From assembly GCA_030424955.1 (NCBI GenBank), contig JAUHVS010000164.1, positions 1 to 9,981 of the forward strand: a stretch of DNA of 9,981 nucleotides. Direction: 5' to 3'. Within the stretch, counting starts at the first letter, position 1; each line of letters begins with the position of its first letter. This DNA comes from a bacterium. Lineage in GTDB: Bacteria; Myxococcota_A; Bradymonadia; UBA7976; UBA1532. Shown here piece by piece: positions 6,479 through 9,981 of this stretch. Below the pieces are notes generated by a model. The model saw only the letters and a list, made by a program, of their open reading frames with translations. It did no database searches and was not told the origin of the DNA. The position numbers were made by a program, and so were the translations under genes.

Positions 6479-7135
6479 CTACTGGTCGACCGTGTCGACG
6501 CGCAGGGTGTTGAGCAGATCCTGCATCTCGGTCTCGACCTTCGAGATGCGCACCACGTTGTCGATGATGATGTCCCGTGCCTCGCCGGCAGGGGTCAGCA
6601 CCAGCCGGCCGGCGCCGAGCAGGGCGTACTCCATCACGTCGTTGATCTCCTTCGAGATCCGCAGGCCGGGCGCCGAGCGCCGCTCCACGTCGCCGAGCAG
6701 GCCGTGGTGGTGCAGCAGCTCGTTGTTCTTCACCTCCCAGTAGTCGAACCGGCTGTTGATGATCACCACCGCCAGCATGAGGGTGAAGCCCAGCGCCCAG
6801 ATCCAATAGAAGGTGCTGTTCATGAACATCGGCTGATCGAGGGCGGAGCGGATGGCGTTGCCCACCGCGGGCTCGATGGACGACACCAGCCCCACGATGA
6901 CCACCAGCAGCACGATGACGATGCTCATCAGCCGCGTGTAGTCGAAGGCCACCACGCTCAGGTTGAAGAAGAACAGCAGCGTGAACAGGATCCCCGACAC
7001 CCCAGGGGACGCCTCCGAGACCGACGCCGTGGAGGTCCAGATGCCAAACCCGATGCTCGCGAGCCACGTCGGGTACAGGTAGATCACGTTCGACAACGGC
7101 CGAATGATCACGCGCCGCGTTGGTTCTTTCGCCAT
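6479..7135 (-). CDS. four-helix membrane protein with PH-like C-terminal domain
   Basis: The ATG at 7135 has a strong Shine-Dalgarno site (GGGAGG, five bases upstream) and gives 218 aa ending at TAG. Hydrophobic helices are visible at about 15-35, 46-64, 69-87 and 108-127. An even number of helices after a positive start (MAKEPTRRVIIR) puts both ends in the cytoplasm. The tail from ~130 (SRFDYWEVKNNELLHHHGLLGDVERR, then GAGRLVLTPAG, then IIIDNVVRISKVETEMQDLL) has the strand pattern of bacterial PH-like (YdbS/YdbT, bPH) domains: a 'x-x-x-NNEL-x-x-HHGLL' entry, an acidic/basic stretch, and a closing amphipathic helix. The family assignment is inference; no enzymatic role can be given. It lies downstream of the cytochrome oxidase genes on the same strand but 292 bases away, with its own candidate promoter, so it is probably a separate unit. 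Confidence 0.88.
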   Translation of the reverse strand: MAKEPTRRVIIRPLSNVIYLYPTWLASIGFGIWTSTASVSEASPGVSGILFTLLFFFNLSVVAFDYTRLMSIVIVLLVVIVGLVSSIEPAVGNAIRSALDQPMFMNSTFYWIWALGFTLMLAVVIINSRFDYWEVKNNELLHHHGLLGDVERRSAPGLRISKEINDVMEYALLGAGRLVLTPAGEARDIIIDNVVRISKVETEMQDLLNTLRVDTVDQ

Positions 7136-7170
7136 GGGAGCCTCCCGCCGACCAGCCCGCCCCTGGCAAT

Positions 7171-7190
7171 CAACCGGGGCGCCCCGGTTG
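7171..7190. promoter_or_regulatory. perfect 20-bp palindrome, candidate operator
   Basis: CAACCGGGGCGCCCCGGTTG is perfectly self-complementary over its full 20 bases. It ends 35 bases upstream of the start codon of the four-helix membrane protein and overlaps the -10/start region of the best promoter candidate there. Dimeric repressors often bind such sites. As RNA it could instead fold as an 8-bp stem with a GCGC loop and act as a late terminator for the cytochrome oxidase operon, but only ATTG follows it on the minus strand. Confidence 0.5.
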
Positions 7191-7215
7191 TCGCAGAGGC
7201 CGAAGGAGCGGTCAA
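7187..7215 (-). promoter_or_regulatory. candidate sigma-70-type promoter of the membrane protein gene
   Basis: On the minus strand, TTGACC (7215-7210) matches the -35 consensus at five of six bases. After a 17-base spacer comes GACAAC (7192-7187), which matches the -10 consensus at only three of six. The predicted start point would fall near the centre of the palindrome at 7171-7190. The spacing is ideal but the -10 is poor, and in GC-rich DNA such matches arise by chance. Confidence 0.3.
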
Positions 7216-7382
7216 GGTGCGCCGCGCCACCCAGCCCCCGATCGAGGGCGACACCGCCGACGGTGGACCGACCGGCCCCGCGCAGCGGCTGAGGGCGCGG
7301 GCGCGCGTCAACGGCGACCCTTCAAGGGGGAGCCGCCAGAGCGGACGCCGCGGCGTGATCCAGGACGGGAGCGCAGAGGGGG

Positions 7383-7415
7383 CGCGCGCCGGGCTCAAGG
7401 GCCACGCGGCGCGCG
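7383..7415 (-). terminator. hairpin at the 3' end of the oxidase operon
   Basis: Perfect 9-base arms, CGCGCGCCG (7383-7391) and CGGCGCGCG (7407-7415), flank a 15-base loop and start 12 bases after the TAA stop of the subunit IV fusion. On the minus strand it is followed by a C-rich stretch, not a T-run, so any termination would be by a non-canonical or Rho-dependent route. The adjacent 10-base palindrome CGCGATCGCG (7412-7421) overlaps its proximal arm. Confidence 0.38.
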
Positions 7416-7427
7416 ATCGCGAGAGGC

Positions 7428-8276
7428 TTAGAGCCCCACCACGTAGTGCAGGATCGCCTCGATCTCGGCGTCCGTCATCGGCAGGGGCGGCATCGCCGGC
7501 GGGTAGTCCTTGACCACCTTCGCGTTCGGCTGCTTGACCGACTCGGTGAAGTAGGCCTGGTCAACGATGATCTCGCTGCCGTCGGCCATGATCTCCTTGC
7601 GGCCCCAGATGCCCTTCATCGTCGGCCCGACCAGCTTGCTGCCGTCGATGCTGTGGCAGGCCGAGCAGGTCTTGCTCGCGAAGAGCGCCTTGCCCTGCTC
7701 CGCCTTGGCGGCGTCCACGGCGAAGGCGGGCTTCGCGGGGGCGTCGGGCGCAGCGCCGTCCACAGCCCCGTCCGCAGGCGCGGCGGGGGCGGGCGGCGGC
7801 GGCGGCGCGGGCGGGTTCATCCGCTCATCCGCCGCCAGCGGGTAGTCCTCGCCCAGCGTCTTCTTGGGGTAGAGCGCCGTCAGGTCCTCAGCCTGCTCAG
7901 CCTCCAGCCGCAGCTGCGCGACCTGCTCGTCCTTCAGGTAGTGGTTGTCCCGCACCGGGTCGATGTACCCACGGGAGTACACGTCGCTCAGCACGAAGAT
8001 GAAGAACAGCGCGACGAACAGCAGCCCGAACATGAAGGTCAGGCTGTTGAGGCGATCGTCATACAGCAGGTGCATGAAGATCAGCGCGACCATGCTGGCC
8101 TTCACCGTCGCCACGAGCATGGCGATCAGCGTGTTGGCCGCGCCGAAGTCGAACTGCGCGATCCCCACCGTGACCGCCGTCAGCACCAGCAGCGCGCCGA
8201 AGACGGCGAAGTAGTGGCTGAGCGGCGTGATGTGGTGGTGGTGGCCCTCGCCGTGGGCGGTGTGCTCGGTACTCAT
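7428..8276 (-). CDS. ctaF: cytochrome c oxidase subunit IV fused to a c-type cytochrome domain
   Basis: The ATG at 8276 has a strong Shine-Dalgarno site (GGGAGGT, six bases upstream) and gives 282 aa, far longer than the usual ~100-residue prokaryotic subunit IV. Residues 1-16 are His-rich (GEGHHHH). Helices at ~22-40, 47-70 and 78-98, with KASMVALIFMHLLYD between the second and third, match the prokaryotic subunit IV family. After SDVYSRGYIDPVRDNHYL come a charged helical segment (~112-152) and a Pro/Ala linker (~154-183). A class I c-type cytochrome domain fills ~188-282: heme site CSACH (Cys204, Cys207, His208), GPTMKGIWGR, and the probable axial Met262 in YPPAMPPLPM before the closing helix. 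Three helices with a cytoplasmic N-terminus put the heme domain in the periplasm, where it must be. It probably feeds electrons to, or docks on, the oxidase. It is the last gene of the operon, 13 bases after subunit III. Confidence 0.93.
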   Translation of the reverse strand: MSTEHTAHGEGHHHHITPLSHYFAVFGALLVLTAVTVGIAQFDFGAANTLIAMLVATVKASMVALIFMHLLYDDRLNSLTFMFGLLFVALFFIFVLSDVYSRGYIDPVRDNHYLKDEQVAQLRLEAEQAEDLTALYPKKTLGEDYPLAADERMNPPAPPPPPAPAAPADGAVDGAAPDAPAKPAFAVDAAKAEQGKALFASKTCSACHSIDGSKLVGPTMKGIWGRKEIMADGSEIIVDQAYFTESVKQPNAKVVKDYPPAMPPLPMTDAEIEAILHYVVGL

Positions 8277-8289
8277 CGAGTGACCTCCC

Positions 8290-8940
8290 TTAGACCAGGT
8301 AGAGCAGGGGGAAGAGGTAGATCCAGATCAGGTCCACCAGGTGCCAGTACAGGCCGCCCAGCTCCACGGGGGTGTAGTAGCCCTCGTAGAAGTGACCCCG
8401 CATGGCCCGGGTCATCACCCAGGTCAGCACGATCATGCCGATGACGACGTGGATGCCGTGCAGCCCGGTCATCAGGAAGTAGACCCCGAAGAACAGGTGC
8501 GGGTTGGCGGCGTCGATGCCGGCGTAGAAGTAGTGGGTGCCCGGCAGCAGCCCTTCGTGGATCTTGTGCGAGTACTCCAGGTACTTCACCACCAAGAAGC
8601 AGCCGGCCAGGATGATCGTCACGGCCAGCAGCCCGACGATCTGACCGTTCTTCTCACCCTGCTTGTTGGTCTGCGCCGAGCGGGTCGCCAGCGCCACCGT
8701 GAAGGAGCTGGTGATCAGCACCAGGGTGTTGACCGTGCCCATGGTGACGTCGAGCGTCTTGGACGCCTCCGCCCACATGACCGGGTTGATGGACTTGATC
8801 ACTGTGTAGGCCACGAACAGCCCGCTGAACAGCAGGACCTCCGTGACCAAGAACAGCCACATTCCCAACTTCGCGGAGGATGACTCCTGATCCGCGGAGT
8901 GGAAATGATGGGCGACTTCGTGTCGAACGAGCGTGCTCAT
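8290..8940 (-). CDS. ctaE: cytochrome c oxidase subunit III
   Basis: The ATG at 8940 follows GGGAG by five bases and gives 216 aa ending at TAA. Five transmembrane helices fit the short bacterial form that lacks the first two helices of the mitochondrial-type subunit. Family marks are KLGMWLFLVTEVLLFSG with the conserved Glu34, TGLHGIHVVIG at ~158-168, and the C-terminal GLYWHLVDLIWIYLFPLLYL. Subunit III binds no metal; in the family it stabilises subunit I and its proton uptake. The N-terminus is His-rich (RHEVAHHFHS). The gene lies 14 bases after ctaD, and its stop is directly followed by the ribosome site of the next gene, so the three are almost certainly one transcript. Confidence 0.97.
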   Translation of the reverse strand: MSTLVRHEVAHHFHSADQESSSAKLGMWLFLVTEVLLFSGLFVAYTVIKSINPVMWAEASKTLDVTMGTVNTLVLITSSFTVALATRSAQTNKQGEKNGQIVGLLAVTIILAGCFLVVKYLEYSHKIHEGLLPGTHYFYAGIDAANPHLFFGVYFLMTGLHGIHVVIGMIVLTWVMTRAMRGHFYEGYYTPVELGGLYWHLVDLIWIYLFPLLYLV

Positions 8941-8954
8941 CGTTGCTCCCGGCC

Positions 8955-9981
8955 TCAGGCCTTCGTCCCGGCCTTGGGGTACTCGTAGGGCCCCTCGACC
9001 ACCGTGGGGATCTCGTGGAAGTTGTGCTCAATGGGGGGCGACTGGATCGACCACTCCAGGGAGCGCGCGCCCCAGGGGTTGGCCGGCGCCTTGGCCCCGT
9101 TGCGCAGCGAGCTGAACAGGTAGCCCAACATCATCAGGACCGCCACGCCCAGGAACCACGTCCCCGAGGTCGACACCTTGTGCAGGGTCTCGAACTCCGG
9201 GAGGTAGTCGTAGTAGCGGCGGGGCATGCCCCGGGTGCCCAGGATGAACTGGGTGAAGAAGGTGATGTTGAAGCCGATGAACACGAGCCAGGCCGCGATC
9301 TTGGCGAGCTTCTCGTTGTACATGCGGCCGAACATCTTGGGCCACCAGTAGTGCAGCGCCCCGAAGAACGCCATCACGGTGCCGCCCATCATGACGTAGT
9401 GGAAGTGGGCCACCACGAAGTAGGTGTCGTGCAGGTGCACGTCGGTGCCCATCACGCCCAGGAACAGCCCGGTGAGGCCGCCGATGGTGAAGAGGATCAG
9501 GAACCACACCGCGTACAGCATGGGCGCCGTCAGGTCGATGCTGCCGCCGTAGAGCGTCGCCACCCAGTTCAGCACCTTGATGGCCGAGGGGATGGCCACC
9601 AGGAAGGTGAGGAAGCTGAAGATCATGCCCGCGTAGACCGACTGGCCCGACACGAACATGTGGTGGCCCCACACCAGGAAGCTGATGACCGCGATGGCCA
9701 GCGACGACAGCGCGATGGCGCGGTAGCCGAAGATCTTCTTGCGGGCGAAGGTGGTGATGAGCTCGCTCATCACGCCCATGCCCGGCAGGATCATGATGTA
9801 GACGGCCGGGTGGCTGTAGAACCAGAAGAAGTGCTGGAAGAGCACGGGGTCGCCGCCCAGGGCCGGGTCGAAGATGCCGACGCCCAGGGCGCGCTCCATG
9901 GCGAGCAGCAGCAGGGTGATGCCCAGCACGGGGGTCGCCATCACCTGGATGATCGACGTCGCGTACAGGGCCCACACCATC
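8955..9981 (-). CDS. ctaD: cytochrome c oxidase subunit I, A2 type (C-terminal part)
   Basis: The gene runs off the right edge, so only the C-terminal ~342 residues are present; the Met codon at 9980 is internal. Subunit I is the catalytic core of heme-copper oxidase, reducing O2 to water and pumping protons across the inner membrane. Fragment numbering: CuB ligands are His57 in FYSHPAVY and His106/His107 in WGHHMF; Tyr61 is the expected cross-linked Tyr; Lys135 in PSAIKVLNW is the K-channel Lys; His192 (heme a3) and His194 (low-spin heme) are in VAHFHYV. The helix VI motif is YSHPAVY, not GHPEVY, so the D-channel Glu is replaced, as is known for A2-type oxidases such as the caa3 enzymes of Rhodothermus and Thermus. 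GTRGMPRRYYDY and NPWGARSLEW are also family marks. Subunit II is expected upstream, outside the window. Confidence 0.98.
   Translation of the reverse strand, partial: MVWALYATSIIQVMATPVLGITLLLLAMERALGVGIFDPALGGDPVLFQHFFWFYSHPAVYIMILPGMGVMSELITTFARKKIFGYRAIALSSLAIAVISFLVWGHHMFVSGQSVYAGMIFSFLTFLVAIPSAIKVLNWVATLYGGSIDLTAPMLYAVWFLILFTIGGLTGLFLGVMGTDVHLHDTYFVVAHFHYVMMGGTVMAFFGALHYWWPKMFGRMYNEKLAKIAAWLVFIGFNITFFTQFILGTRGMPRRYYDYLPEFETLHKVSTSGTWFLGVAVLMMLGYLFSSLRNGAKAPANPWGARSLEWSIQSPPIEHNFHEIPTVVEGPYEYPKAGTKA

Larger units (their letters stand above)
7136..7427. other. intergenic region between oxidase operon and membrane protein gene
   Basis: These 292 bases hold the Shine-Dalgarno site of the membrane protein (7141-7146), the 20-bp palindrome and promoter candidate (7171-7215), and the hairpin after the oxidase operon (7383-7415). 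No gene is supported in the remaining sequence; the open frames crossing it are Arg/Pro/Ala-rich and lack ribosome sites. Confidence 0.55.

Noticed and set aside
6243..6743. Open frames in the convergent intergenic region (including one from ATG 6286)
   Set aside because: No ribosome site, Arg/Pro/Gly-rich translation, and overlap with the real end of the four-helix membrane protein gene.
4005..7169. A very long open frame on the minus strand (about 1050 codons) spanning the metalloprotease and lipoprotein genes
   Set aside because: It lies opposite and across genes with signal peptides, catalytic motifs and ribosome sites; its translation is Gly/Arg/Ala/His-rich without domains. Long antisense frames are expected when third positions are nearly all G or C.
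7104..7513. Plus-strand frames across the gap upstream of the membrane protein gene
   Set aside because: They are antisense to coding ends or to the promoter region, lack ribosome sites and have shadow-like composition.
1..9981. CRISPR array, toxin-antitoxin or other defence or mobile system
   Set aside because: No regularly spaced repeats, transposase, integrase, nuclease or toxin-like genes are visible; all supported genes are envelope or respiratory.

Overview
The window is very GC-rich bacterial chromosome (about 70% or more by eye, with strong G/C preference at third codon positions). Its gene content suggests a delta-proteobacterial lineage such as Myxococcota: lipoproteins with Asp/Pro/Gly-rich linkers, a membrane-anchored protein with several carboxypeptidase-regulatory-like domains and a PDZ domain, and an A2-type heme-copper oxidase. 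That placement is an inference from gene style. I see no rRNA, tRNA, CRISPR, insertion sequence or phage gene.

Layout from left to right. Bases 1-371 (+) hold the C-terminal end of a helical-repeat (TPR-like) protein that begins outside the window. It converges on a minus-strand cluster read 3784 to 392: a 64-aa single-helix membrane protein (3590-3784), a 513-aa membrane-anchored protein with four regulatory-like domains and a PDZ domain (1766-3307), a 328-aa beta-propeller-like lipoprotein (715-1701), and a 109-aa hypothetical protein overlapping it by 7 bases (392-721). Divergent from this cluster, on the plus strand, are a 445-aa lipoprotein metalloprotease with the metzincin signature HEIGHALGLFH (3939-5276) and a 279-aa probable lipoprotein starting at TTG (5373-6212). 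Bases 6479-7135 (-) encode a four-helix membrane protein with a PH-like cytoplasmic tail. A perfect 20-bp palindrome lies just upstream, on a plausible promoter.

The right-hand part is the 3' half of a cytochrome c oxidase operon on the minus strand, read ctaD (subunit I, 5' end outside the window), ctaE (subunit III), then a subunit IV gene. The genes are 13-14 bases apart, and the start codons of subunits III and IV are preceded by good Shine-Dalgarno sites. Subunit I carries the YSHPxVY motif of A2-type oxidases. The most unusual feature is that subunit IV continues in frame through a Pro/Ala linker into a complete c-type cytochrome domain (CSACH plus a distal Met), although a tethered cytochrome c is normally on subunit II in caa3 oxidases.

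Several genes are followed, within about 0-18 bases of the stop codon, by GC-only hairpins without a T-tract. The strongest lies between the PDZ protein and the propeller lipoprotein (1725-1759). Most of the window is an envelope/secretion and respiration neighbourhood; no defence or mobile system is visible.
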